Assembly (NCBI GenBank): GCA_964017045.1
Contig: OZ024799.1
Coordinates: 32,506,236-32,570,235, forward strand
From: Omphiscola glabra
Lineage: Eukaryota > Mollusca > Gastropoda > Lymnaeidae
Reading direction: 5' to 3'
DNA length: 64,000 nucleotides
Below the pieces are notes generated by a model. It was not told the DNA's origin and searched no databases. It saw only the letters and a program-made list of their open reading frames with translations. Every line of letters begins with the position of its first letter. Position 1 is the first letter of the stretch. Both the position numbers and the translations under genes were made by a program. Shown piece by piece: positions 1-10,650 of the stretch.

Positions 1-584
1 TATGCATCAATCCGTGAACTGGATTTATCAGTATTCGAATCTAATTCCAATACAGTAAAGAAAATAATTGCCACCTCTTGCATATTGAAGTTTATAGACA
101 GTAGGATACATTTTTGTCTAGGTGCTGGGGTGGGAAAGCTGTGCTTACGCTTGTAGAAATAAAGCTCAAACCGGCACGTTAAATATGTTCATGAGAAAGC
201 AATGCAAAGGAGACAACGTCAGACGACCAGATCTTTAATGGAGTACCTTTATTTCTTCTTGCCCTCCACCCCAATACCTAATAATGTAGCTCCGTGATTT
301 ATTAGTGTGACCCCCTTCCCCTTCCCACCCCTCACAGCCAGAGACGCGCGCATATTGGACTCTCCCATAGATAGAAGAGAATATTTATGTCCGTATTGTC
401 TCAAGCGCAGGCTGAAGCCAGGGCCGGTCCTACTTTTGTTGGCGCCCCGGGACTTTGGCGCCCCTTTGAAGTATAATCATAAAAATTTGTGCAAGGAAAA
501 AACTGTGGATTAAGTAGTAAGTTTATTACCTGTGTTGTTTTTTTAAAACAACGAACGGACAGTAAAATTATTTTCTTAACTTGT
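1..584. other. No gene seen; possible left part of a repeat element
   Basis: Unique AT-rich sequence. From 418, CAGGGCCGGTCCTAC and TTGGCGCCCCGGG resemble the start of mollusc hAT-type MITEs. GCTGAAGCCAG (411-421) is inverted as CTGGCTTCAGC at 1385-1395, so the 27-bp array may lie within one element. Confidence 0.3.
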
Positions 585-1208
585 ATTTGGACAGTATGAA
601 CAATAAGCTTACCGTGGACAGTATGAACAATTAGCCTACCCTGGGAAATATGAACAATTAGCCTATCGTGTGCAGTATGAACATTTAGTCTACCCTAGGC
701 AATATGAACAATTAGCTTACCGTGGGAAATATGAACAATTAGGCTACCTTGGGCAATATGAACAATTAGCTTACCGTTGGCAATATGAACAATTAGGCTA
801 CCTTGGGCAATATGAACAATTAGCTTACCGTTGGCAATATGAACAATTAGGCTACCTTGGGCAATATGAACAATTAGCTTACCTTGGGCAATATGAACAA
901 TTAGCTTACCGTTGGCAATATGAACAATTAGCTTACCGTTGGCAATATGAACAATTAGCTTACCGTTGGCAATATGAACAATTAGGCTACCTTGGGCAAT
1001 ATGAACAATTAGCTTACCTTGGGCAATATGAACAATTAGCTTACCTTGGGCAATATGAACAATTAGCTTACCGTTGGCAATATGAACAATTAGGCTACCT
1101 TGGGCAATATGAACAATTAGCTTACCTTGGGCAATATGAACAATTAGCTTACCGTTGGCAATATGAACAATTAGGCTACCTTGGGCAATATGAACAATTA
1201 GCATATTG
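585..1208. repeat. 27-bp minisatellite, about 23 copies
   Basis: Unit CAATATGAACAATTAGCTTA + CCGTTGG with CCGTTGG/CCTTGGG variants. Since 27 is a multiple of 3 it gives long open frames on both strands; these are not genes. On the minus strand each unit has AAGGTAAGC, donor-like. Confidence 0.95.
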
Positions 1209-1640
1209 ATGAATTTTCTTTCATTTAGACTTCAGTTCATTAAAAAAAAAATATTGCCCTTTCAATCTTTCTACCATGTCGCCCAGATGCAATGATTGTT
1301 TCCTATTTTGACAGATCGTTGATGGCGCCTTAAACACATGGCGCCCAGGGCAGCTGCTCGAGTTGCAGGTACATTTAGCCGTCACTGGCTTCAGCCAAAT
1401 AGGCGATGGCGGTCTACAAAACATGATTCTCATTTATCAGTTATTTTTAAACCCAAAGACTCAAAGATCACGTGGTTTCATCCAAGTTTATTGGTAATTG
1501 ACTCACCTTAAGAGGTATTTTAAACAGGTAATGTAGGCAGTGAGCGAACTTTATGGAATATTCCATTTTAAACAATGACATGAGGGCCATCTTGAAGCAG
1601 TTAAACAAGAAGGAGCACTTGAAGCATCTTAGTGCCCCAA

Positions 1641-1803
1641 TTAATGTATAGAAATAAACTATTTATTAATATATTGTCATTAATGTATAGAAATAACCTG
1701 TTTATTAATATGTTTTGATTAATGTATATTAATAACCTTTGTATTAATATGTTGTCATTAATGTATAGTAATAACCTATTTATTAATATGTTGTCATTAA
1801 TGT
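1641..1803. repeat. 39-bp AT-rich tandem repeat, 4 copies
   Basis: ATTAATGTATAGAAATAACC repeats at exactly 39-bp spacing (1641, 1680, 1719, 1758, 1797). Confidence 0.9.
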
Positions 1804-2013
1804 GCCAGTTTAATAACACCATAATTATGGTCCATGGGAAATACGGAAAGGGAAATTGCACTCTCAAAGTTTGACTCCACAAGAACGTGTTTCTTTTGCT
1901 TAAAGCTGAAATCAGATCTGAGTAAAATGGGAAAAGAAAATCTGTCAATGAAGAGCAAGAAATCACTGAGTTCTACATAAGAAAATGACTCATATTTATA
2001 CACATAACAAGGC

Positions 2014-2060
2014 ACGCACACACACACACACACACACACACAGACAGACAGACACACACA
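2014..2060. repeat. (CA)n microsatellite
   Basis: CACACA run grading into CAGACAGA. Confidence 0.95.
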
Positions 2061-2230
2061 CGTACAAACAAATAAATAAAAATAGAAATAAAAATATCAA
2101 TTCTTTATACGCTTTGTACGCTCCTCATATTATCCCTTATAATAAATTTCATAAATATTTATATTGCTCTGCATTAAAAAATGAAAATAAATGAAAATAA
2201 TAATATTTAAAATGTCATTTTAGACTTTAG

Positions 2231-2326
2231 TAGGCCTCTGTAAGTTAATAGGCCTCTGTAACTTATTAGGCCTCTGTAAGTTAATAGGCCCCTGTAGGTT
2301 CAAAGACCCCTGTATGTTCACAGGCT
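2231..2326. repeat. 18-bp tandem repeat, 5-6 copies
   Basis: TAGGCCTCTGTAAGTTAA at 18-bp spacing, degenerating at the right. Units contain GTAAGT. Confidence 0.88.
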
Positions 2327-2620
2327 CTAGGCACAGTGCCTAGTGAATACGATATCTTAAAATTGCCCCCCCCCCTTTACAAGGTGAAAACATCGTAATA
2401 CCAGAGTTAGGAAACGCTGACCACAAGACAAGTGTCTGTTTTTTCTTAAGTCAGACATGGGACTAGTTAGTTGGAGTAAAAAACATATTATATTTTCTTA
2501 TTTTCTGAAAATGTTACCCCCCCCCCCCCCCGACAACCATACATTGAAATAACCAGGGACCTGTTAAAAAAAAAGATCACGCATACCGATCCGAACACTT
2601 CGACGAAGATCTCCGGAAGA

Positions 2621-2880
2621 TCATGTCGAATGTCGCCGCTGTCTGTAAGAGTCATATCGCCTTAACGCATCCTTGCATATGTTTCCGGGCACTTCATTTT
2701 TCAAGTGTTTGTTCATGTTGTGTAGGTCAGCGTACACGCCATCATCTTCGAACGTAGCCCCATCATCTTCTGCCCAGTCTCTAAAGGTTAGCATGACTCT
2801 GTATGGCCAGCTTGAAAGGTTGACAAGTTTTTTGCAATATCGTCTGGAACTAATTGCCAGGAAAGCAGCGTGAGGTCTTT
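2621..2880 (-). pseudogene. Minus-strand coding-like segment, unknown family, possibly frameshifted
   Basis: About 86 open codons on the minus strand, including RRYCKKLVNLSSWPYRVML, TFRDWAEDDGATFEDDG, VYADLHNMNKHLKNEVPG and ALRRYDSYRQRRHST, then TGA. A second frame over the last third (MTLTDSGDIRHDLPEIF, VEVFGS then GTATGC) is also protein-like, suggesting a frameshift or a different exon end. Family not recognised. Confidence 0.33.
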
Positions 2881-3011
2881 TTTTCGAGATATATTTAAAA
2901 AAAAAAATTATTACTCTGCAGATAAATTTGCATTTAAGTTATGGTTTTGATATGCATGGTCTAAATACAAAAGTATATTATCAAATGTTAGCCGATTGTG
3001 ATTCTTTTCAG

Positions 3012-3446
3012 ATGGAGCACTGGTAATTTACTTGACTCTGAGGGAGCAATGCTATGTTTCTGGACTCTGATGGAGCAATGATAAGTTAACTGACTCTAAG
3101 AGAGCAATGCTGTTACTTGTCTCTGAGGGAGCAATGAAAAGATAATTGAATTTGAGTGAGCAATGCTATGTTACTTGACTCTGATGTAGCACTGGTAATT
3201 CATTTGACTCTGAGGTAGCAATGCTAAGTTACTTGACTCTGATGTAGCACTGGTAATTCATTTGACTCTGATGTAGCACTGGTAATTCATTTGACTCTGA
3301 GGTAGCAATGCTAAGTTACTTGACTCTGATGTAGCACTGGTAATTCATTTGACTCTGATGGAGCACTGGTAATTCATTTGACTCTGAGGTAGCAATGCTA
3401 AGTTACTTGACTCGGAGGGAGCAATGATAAGTTAATTGACTCTTTT
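3012..3446. repeat. 29-bp minisatellite, about 15 copies
   Basis: GTAGCACTGGTAATTCATTT + GACTCTGAT with GAGCAATGCTAAGTTAC variants. Confidence 0.92.
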
Positions 3447-3449
3447 GAA

Positions 3450-4299
3450 AATAAAAATACAAATGCATTTTAAGAACAACATTCTTTAAGGCATCGATGT
3501 GACGCAGAGTGAAACACGGTGAAAATGACATCATTTACAACATTAAACAAAATTTTGTGTAAAAAAAAAAAAAAAAAAAAACAATAACCACTTTTTGTTA
3601 AAAAAGTAAAAAAATTGAACATACTGAGATAAATGTCGCTGCTTTTTCAATATCTTAAGTTCAACAACTGTACGCAATACCAAAATATAGAAGAAAAGAA
3701 GGGAGCATGCATCCGTGGGTGACTTATAATCCCCCAAGTCCGCATTTGTCTACATATCGGTAAACACCCCGGGCGGTTACACCCCTGATGACAAGCTCCG
3801 CATTCCGTTGAACCTGAGCCGAATCCCACCCCCTTACCGCACACACACAAAAAAAAGCACGCCTGGGGTGTGACCAGTTTTATAACATCCTAGAGCAGCT
3901 CCGACAGTGGTCTCGCCACCGGACTAAGTGGCATCACTGTAAGGGCGAGGTCAAGCTTGTCCTCTGAACGTTTTGTTGTGTGAACTTGTCAGTGTCAGTG
4001 ATAGTGTCAGTGGCAGTGACATTTCTTTTTTTAAATTGGGCGTTTACTCATTTTTTGTCTAAATTCTATAAATAGACAACACTAGTCAAAAATGTACACA
4101 GTACAAGTTCAAGTCCAGCACTTTTGTAGCAAACCCCACCCAAAATTTGAAGCATTTCATTAAAATAAATTAAAGTTTTTATTTCTGTTTCGAACTCAAA
4201 GATAGACTTATACAGCGGTCAAAGAATCAAATTTACCTAATAATTATCAATTTATAATTTCTGCATTTTTAAAATTAATTCATCAAAATTTGTGAGCTC
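3450..4299. other. Nothing recognised
   Basis: AT-rich, with a poly(A)/poly(T) run at 3560-3580. Short open frames only, none with splice support. Confidence 0.5.
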
Positions 4300-4515
4300 G
4301 GAGTGGTGAAAAATGTTACCAGCTCATGGCAAAAATGACCCTGCTCCAGAGCTATGGGCGCAAGCTCCGGGCAAAAATGACCCGGCTCCAGAGCTATGAG
4401 CTCAAACTCCGGATAAAATGATCCTGCTCCAGAGCAAAGAGCTCAAGCTGCGTACAAAGTTGAACCTGTTCCAGAGCTATGAGCTCAAGCTCCGGGCAAA
4501 AATGACACTGCTACA
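4300..4515. repeat. 42-bp tandem repeat, about 5 copies
   Basis: GCTCCAGAGCTATGAGCTCA and CTCCGGGCAAAAATGACCC recur with 42-bp spacing. Confidence 0.88.
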
Positions 4516-4919
4516 GAACTTTGTTCTGCGGCTCCCAACTCTATTTCAATCTCTGATTTAGGAATGAAATGATGTGTAATAAACAAGGGGTTTACGGCAT
4601 AAACAGAAAAAACAGTAAACAATAAATAGAACGATGTGTTGGTTATTTTCACGATTGCCAGTGTGCGAGCCAAACGTCATTTTTTTTTTGCCAACACCCA
4701 AGGGATGAGAACTTCCTGTTTTGTGCACTCAACATCTTGTTTTATTCACTAACAAGTCTGTTAATGTTAATACCGTGAACATTTCACTCAACGTAATGTC
4801 ATCAGGACATGAGGATTTTAATTATTGTTTTACATTGGTGGGTTGGGGGGGAGGGAGGGGATATGATACATAATATTTATGGAGAATAATGAGTTATAGT
4901 TGTTAATCATTTATTAACG

Positions 4920-5098
4920 TAGGAGGCGCAGCCAGGATTCGTGACACCCTTGGCGGGGCGGGTCTGGGCAGGCCGAGCTATTAGTTGCCCCTTTCCTGGA
5001 AAAAAATCTGCATTAGGCCGAAAATACCGCCCCTAAATGTAAAGAGAAAAGGGCAACCCGGTTCGGACTGCCCTCTCCGCACCTTTGCTACGCCACTG
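4920..5098 (+). mobile_element. Possible degenerate hAT-like MITE ending GCTACGCCACTG
   Basis: Left part AGGAGGCGCAGCCAGGATTC and right end CCTTTGCTACGCCACTG resemble the two ends of GGCGTAGC-type hAT MITEs; the left end is degenerate and no clear target duplication is visible. Confidence 0.35.
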
Positions 5099-5169
5099 AT
5101 GACAACAAGGGTGGAGTCGTTGAAATTTTTCGACATCGGAGTCAATTGCGTAGCGTTTAGTTTGCTGAA

Positions 5170-5432
5170 AATTCATATGTTCTTATGTCTTCTGTATTGG
5201 TCAGTCAGATAACAGTGTGCTGGAGGTACGGAAACACCTGTTTTTATGTATTCTGTATTGGTCAGTCAGATAACAGTGTGCAGTGTGCTGCAGGTACGGA
5301 AAAATATGTTCTTATGTCTTCTGTATTGGTCAGTCACAAAACTGTGTGCTGGAGGCACTGAAACATCTGTTCTGATGTCTTCTGTATTAATCAGTTAGAT
5401 AACAGTGTGCTGGAGGTACGGAAACATCTGTT
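5170..5432. repeat. 61-bp tandem repeat, 4 copies
   Basis: TCTGTATTGGTCAGTCAGAT + AACAGTGTGCTGGAGGTACG recurs at 61-68 bp. Confidence 0.9.
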
Positions 5433-5439
5433 CCAGTAG

Positions 5440-5805
5440 GACGGTGGGACCTAGACAGTCGAGACCTGGAGGCTCGGCAACCTGGAGGGTGGGGACCTTG
5501 AGGGTGGGGGAACTGTGGGTGAAGACTTGAAGGGTGGAGGCTTAGAGGATGTGGGACATTTAGGATGGGGAACTGGAGGGTGAGGACTTGGAGGATGGGG
5601 ACTTGGAGCATGTGGGACCTGGAGGGTGGGAAAACTGAAGGGTGGAGATCTGGAGGTTTGGGGACGTGGGGGATTAGAAACTGGAGAAACTGGGGGACTT
5701 GAGGATGGGAGAACTGGAGGGATGGGGAACCGGATAGTGGGGACCTGGAGTGTGGGGACCTGGAGTGTGGGGACCTAGAGTGTGAGAACTTAAAGTGTAG
5801 GAGCA
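5440..5805. repeat. Purine-rich degenerate repeat (GGTGGGGACCTGGAG)
   Basis: Roughly 15-bp units rich in G and A; polypurine strand. Open frames across it are composition artefacts. Confidence 0.8.
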
Positions 5806-6202
5806 CGTATATTGGTGTTAGCAAGTCATTGAAGAAATGATATCTTGAATTTTGATCGGCAATACTGAGCATTAAAAAATATAAGATCGCTCAACACCAG
5901 GGGAAGATAGTATCTATTGACCACAGATGGACATAACGGCTTGTGAAAACAGATAGACATAAGTTGATATAAAATCATACAGTGTCAACTGACCACAGGG
6001 CTTAACTAGACTCCAGGTTTACAGCAGTTAAAGACACATTGCAATGTACTTCTTATTCATACATTTATCAAGAGAATATGACCGTGTCGTCAGGTGAAAA
6101 CACTAAAATATAATGGCACGATTTTTTCCAAATGCCACTTCATCCAGCCGGTCACCTTCTTTGCTTGACGTCACGTCTGTCGGATCGCATCGAACTTAAC
6201 AC

Positions 6203-6285
6203 TCATTCCCCCATCTTCATGTCCGTAAGCACGTAGCTCGGCGTCAGACCATCGATGTAAAAGATGTTGAAACGGCTGGTCAGCA
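6203..6285 (-). CDS. Candidate terminal exon of an unknown minus-strand gene
   Basis: On the minus strand a TC-rich microsatellite (complement of 6294-6331) is followed by GTGACCAG and then an open frame: LTSRFNIFYIDGLTPSYVL then TDMKMGE and TGA. The composition is protein-like, and the (TC)n tract would be the polypyrimidine tract of the acceptor. No upstream exon was identified. Another frame is open through the same stretch. Confidence 0.4.
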
Positions 6286-6293
6286 CTGGTCAC

Positions 6294-6330
<37 letters not shown>

Positions 6331-6331
6331 A
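6294..6331. repeat. (GA)n microsatellite
   Basis: GAGAGA run with one AAAG; on the minus strand it serves as a pyrimidine tract before a candidate acceptor. Confidence 0.95.
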
Positions 6332-6763
6332 TTTCCCCGCAGTAACGGCACATAATGGACAGTATTCAATATCCAGTATAAATAATCGTGGAAAGGAAAA
6401 TGGAATAGTTTGAATAGCAGATTTATAAATACTAATTGTATCCCTGATATGAAGAACTGATGACATATTCAATGGAGCATGAGAAGACCACGTTTCATCA
6501 ATTTAATAATATTTTTATAACTTTTTTTATTTTCGAATGCCGCAATGTCGTTCAAACGTATCCTAGCCTAGAGTATCGGAGTGCCGGTCGGCAGATAGAC
6601 AGAGTGACAGCCTGACTTCTGGTAGCTGACCGGAAGCCGAAATCATTTTCAGCCGATACCGAAAAATCAACCGAAAGTTAACTTCTCTGTATCGACCGAA
6701 ACTGTAACTGCTCCGAAAATAACGATGTGACAATTTTCTGCGACGAAGACGAAACCACAATTC

Positions 6764-6921
6764 GGTCGACCTATACCCTAACCCTAACCCCTAACCCGGT
6801 CGACCTATACCCTAACCCTAACCCCTAACCCGGTCGACCTATACCCTAACCCTAACCCCTAACCCGGTCGACCTATACCCTAACCCTAACCCCTAACCCG
6901 GTCGACCTATACCCTAACCCT
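6764..6921. repeat. 34-bp repeat containing telomere-type CCCTAA, 4.5 copies
   Basis: Unit GGTCGACCTATACCCTAACC + CTAACCCCTAACCC; near-identical copies. Each has three CCCTAA-like hexamers plus a GGTCGACC palindrome. Confidence 0.95.
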
Positions 6922-7004
6922 TGTAATATGAGCAGAGTTCTTGCGCGGGGCCGTGCAACCACTGGGCTAAAAGCTCCGATGGGGAAAACATTTAAACATA
7001 TTAC

Positions 7005-7070
7005 TTTGAATGCAGGGGTACAAAACCTAAAAGTGGCCTGGGGCCTCCCAAAGTTACGCCACGGTTCTGC
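7005..7070. repeat. Dispersed repeat, copy related to 48545-48610
   Basis: TTTGAATGCAGGGGTACAAA, AAAAGTGG, GGGGCCTCCCAAAGT is shared, with substitutions, with 48545-48610. It ends in TTACGCCAC, like hAT MITE ends. Confidence 0.4.
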
Positions 7071-7277
7071 TTAGAAGAAGGGGAGCTGTTGGCAAGAATG
7101 TACCAATAGCAAACACAAAAAAAAAACAAACAAACAAAGTCTTCTTTGTACATAAATATATAGAAAGAATTGAACCTGGCCAAACATTTCACGTCACGTT
7201 CCTATAATACGATATTCGCCCTCCTCTGAGTGCACAAAAAGACTGCATTCCGTTCGAAGAAATAAGAAATGTACACC

Positions 7278-7452
7278 GGGTATATGGTGGCACACAGGGT
7301 ATAGGGTGGTACACATGGTATAGGGTGTTACACAGGAAAAGGTGGTACAGGGTGGTACAGGGTGGAACTAAGGTATAGAGTGGCACACAGGGTATAGGGT
7401 AGGGTGGTAATACAGCGAATAGGGTGCTACACAGGGTATAGGGTATATATAT
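7278..7452. repeat. Irregular GGTATAGGGTGGTACACA repeat
   Basis: 17-20 bp units, degenerate. Confidence 0.85.
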
Positions 7453-8160
7453 CGAAGGTTTCTAAGCAAAACGTCATTTGTTAAAAAATTGTCCTTATTT
7501 CTATTCTGTGTTTATTTCTTTTTTTGTTGGATAGGGAGCCTGGCTCTCTCATAATTAATTGGATTTCCTTATCCTATTAACATCGTACGCTATTGGTGTG
7601 TGTGTGTGTGTGTTGTGTAGACCTTGTGACTATGCCTATGCATCACTGTATACAACGTTTTGTGGCATGTGGATTTATTATTAGCTTGGCGACTTTGGAG
7701 AGGCCATCTATAATTAATTATTTTGTTTTTTCAGAGGTGTCACACCAATAAAAACGCCATACACCACCGTCACAGATCAAATTCACCTCGCACTAAGTCT
7801 TTAATAATAAAACCCATCTTTTTTTCTTACAATCGACACATCACACATCCCACCAATTGTCTACTCATGCTGTAATGACATCACTTGGTACACACTACAA
7901 ACAAGACAAGGCGGTGACGCAGTGGTACTGGGTCAAACAGTTAAAGAGGGGCGGGCTATCCCTTCCTGGGCGGTGCCCGAAAGGAGCACTAATCAAAGAT
8001 GGTTTTAATTATAATTATCACCCCTTGCACTACAAATGTGTCTGAGATGCGTGGCTTGTTTCAGTAGTGTATCAATGTGTCTGGGAACTTCACGTCTTTC
8101 AACGAATATTATTGGGCTTTTAAAAATATTCTTATTTGGTTATAGGATACTCACACCAAT
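7453..8160. other. Nothing recognised apart from short (TG)n
   Basis: (TG)n at 7595-7612. No convincing exon. Confidence 0.5.
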
Positions 8161-8164
8161 TCAG

Positions 8165-8386
8165 GAGCTGTAGGTTATGTTAACAGTGCTTTTTTAACCA
8201 GGTGCTACAGGTTATTTGTACAGTGCTTTTTTAACCAGGAGCTGCAGGTTATTTTAACAGTGCTTTTTTAACCAGGAGCTGCAGGTTATTATAACAGTGC
8301 TTTTATAACCAGAAGCTGCAGGTTATTTTAACAGTGCTTTTATAACCAGGAGCTGCAGGTTATTATAACAGTGCTTTTATAACGCA
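8165..8386. repeat. 37-bp tandem repeat, 6 copies
   Basis: ACCAGGAGCTGCAGGTTATT + TTAACAGTGCTTTTATA at 37-bp spacing. Confidence 0.92.
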
Positions 8387-8965
8387 AGTAATTATACTGA
8401 TAATTGATACTTTTTCAATTTTGAGCTTCTCTTGACAGTAAGCCAAAGCTTGTTTTAACGTGCGTGATTTTAAGACGCTTGTAATACTTTGTGCTAAATC
8501 GGTAAAAAAAAAAAGGATCTCCAACTGGGTAAATCATAGGTATAAAAACGGTTGTTAAAAAATGTACTTAAAAAAATATTTTGCTGTTGTTGTTATTATA
8601 TGAGTGTTTGCTCATGTGTTAGGATGTATGTGAACGGGAGTAACGTACTGGTTGGCATTTGTTTTGGTGGGGGAGGGTGTGGTGGAATTTTAGGTCCATT
8701 ACACATACTTTAAATTGCATTTTTGTTATGGGTCTACAAATGTTTTTTTTAATTTTCATATACAAGGTAAATTGTAAAAATAAAATTAAAATTGATTGTC
8801 CCCAAAATAATAACACAGCTATATATATATATATAGGTATACAGTTATTGTAAAATTTACTATTCGCATGTGTTCAGATACCTTTATTGTTGAGGGGACC
8901 AGCAGCTAATGATTTGAATATTCAGCATGGTTCATCTTGAGTTAAGACTAAAGACTGATTAAATA

Positions 8966-9516
8966 AAGGATGAGGCTAGGTTATGGGACCAAAGTGGGAC
9001 CAAACCTAAGGATGAGGCCAGGTTATGGGACCGAAGTGTCACCAGACCTAAGGATGAGGCCAGGTTATGGGACCGAAGTGTCACCAGACCTAAGGATGAG
9101 GCCAGGTTATGGGACCGAAGTGCCACCAAACCTAAGGATGAGGCCAGGTTATGGGACCGAAGTGCCACCAAACCTAAGGATGAAGCCAGGATATGGGACC
9201 AAAGTGCGACCAAACCAAAGTATGAGGCCAGGTTATGGGACCGAAGTGCCACCAAACCTAAGGATGAGGCCAGGATATGGGACCGAAGTGCCACCAAACC
9301 TAAGGATGAAGCCAGGATATGGGACCAAAGTGCGACCAAACCAAAGGATGAGGCCAGGTTATGGGACCGAAGTGCCACCAAACCTAAGGATGAGGCCAGG
9401 TTATGGGACCGAAGTGCTACCAAACCTAAGGATGAAGCCAGGATATGGGACCAAAGTGCCACCAAACCTAAGGATGAGGCCAGGATATGGGACCGAAGTG
9501 CGACCAGACCTAAGTG
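8966..9516. repeat. 42-bp minisatellite, 13 copies
   Basis: AAGGATGAGGCCAGGTTATG + GGACCGAAGTGCCACCAAACCT. Multiple of 3, so long open frames on both strands; not a gene. Confidence 0.95.
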
Positions 9517-9575
9517 TTAACCTCGAAAACCTCACTTCCAACCTCATTTGTGGGCTCAGACAAAAAAAAAAGTAA

Positions 9576-10430
9576 GTTAATTTATATTACAGCGGGACGA
9601 TTAGTTGTTGGTAGCGTTACAAATAAAATACAATCTGCTCACGGCTACACTTTTCTAGGGTTGAGTCTCGCCTTGGTGACTTCAGTGGCCACTAAACATT
9701 GAAACTGACCAGGAACCAGAGGAGTATTGCGTCATTAAAAGAAAAACGCGAAGGTGGCTTTAAAGTGCCCGTTAGACGTCGACTACTTTGGACTCCTTAC
9801 TTCTTAATGAGCCAGCTGTGCAGTGGTCGTACACACTATAGGTGATTGTCAGGGGCTCTCAATCGTTTTTGCAACGCCTCAACCCCTCTCGAATTCAAAA
9901 CAGTTCCCGCACCCGCCCCCACCCGCGGATTAAAAAAAAATATTGTCATGATATAAATATTGATGAAAATACAATTTATGGGTCTTCCCGCAACTAATGA
10001 CACTGCCCCATGTATCCATAGGGGTTGAGGGGCACACTTGTTGAGAACATCTGCTCTGCGTATTCAATTTCACCAATATGCTATTAGACTTCAGCCCTCC
10101 CCTCCCCCCTCCCCCCCCCCCCCTCATCTAGTCTGAAATTTACAGGAGTAAATGAGTGGTTAATGAGGAGTTCAGAAGTTTAAAAATAAATTATTATTTT
10201 TTTTTTGTTTATATTGTAGCCACTTCACATAGAAATTTCATCTCCACCACCGAGTGCTAACCGTTCAATCCCTAAGCGAAAAGCGTCAGGAGAACATGTT
10301 CTCACGGCTGGAACAGACGACAAGTCACTACTACGGTGCATAGTCCCACCATGTTCCTTAAGAGTTAATTACAGACGAGCACTAAACACAGCCGGCCGGG
10401 GGGGAACAAACCCACTGAGCACTTGGTCAC
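9576..10430. other. Mucin gene upstream region
   Basis: C run at 10108-10121, otherwise unremarkable. Becomes GC-rich from about 10380 toward the promoter. Confidence 0.4.
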
Positions 10431-10455
10431 GATAAGAGGGGCGGGCCGGCCCGGG

Positions 10456-10463
10456 TGACGTCA
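10456..10463 (+). promoter_or_regulatory. Perfect CRE (TGACGTCA) with adjacent GC box, probable core promoter of the mucin gene
   Basis: The palindrome TGACGTCA lies 46 bp before the ATG at 10509, and a GC box (GGGGCGGG, 10438-10445) and a GGGCCGGCCC palindrome sit just upstream. The surrounding 100 bp are much more GC-rich than the flanks. CREB/ATF binding at such sites is established; use here is inferred. If transcription starts nearby the 5' UTR is very short. Confidence 0.45.
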
Positions 10464-10508
10464 CAGCAACCAGAGTCCAGCTTATCGGAGGGAAGAGAGG
10501 TTAGAACA

Positions 10509-10650
10509 ATGGCCCCATCCCGGGACGTCGGTGCCAGAGTCGGAGTCAGTTTTCGTGGATTTGGCATGTCGGACCTCAAGGCCATCATGCGGAGCCTGTC
10601 GATGTTTGTCCTAATAATGATTGGCGTGATGCTGTCGTCCGCCAGTGGTG
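10509..10650 (+). CDS. Mucin gene exon 1: signal peptide
   Basis: ATG at 10509 has a strong context (A at -3, G at +4). An upstream GTG at 10455 is in frame, but GTG is not a normal eukaryotic start, so ATG is preferred. Encodes 47 residues with hydrophobic core FVLIMIGVML and a likely cleavage near ASG. Donor GTGAGT at 10651; ends in phase 1. Confidence 0.85.

Noticed and set aside
670..1209. Long open frames on both strands (9-residue repeats)
   Set aside because: They are a reading of a 27-bp tandem array; a unit length divisible by 3 keeps frames open. No splice sites or protein-like context.
1507..1600. Possible minus-strand exon ending at GTGAGT (MEYSIKFAHCL...)
   Set aside because: Open for about 45 codons, but the composition (F, K, C, L) follows local low-complexity sequence and no partner exon exists.
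10455..10508. Upstream in-frame GTG start for the mucin gene
   Set aside because: GTG is not a standard eukaryotic start; ATG at 10509 has a strong Kozak context and directly precedes the signal peptide.
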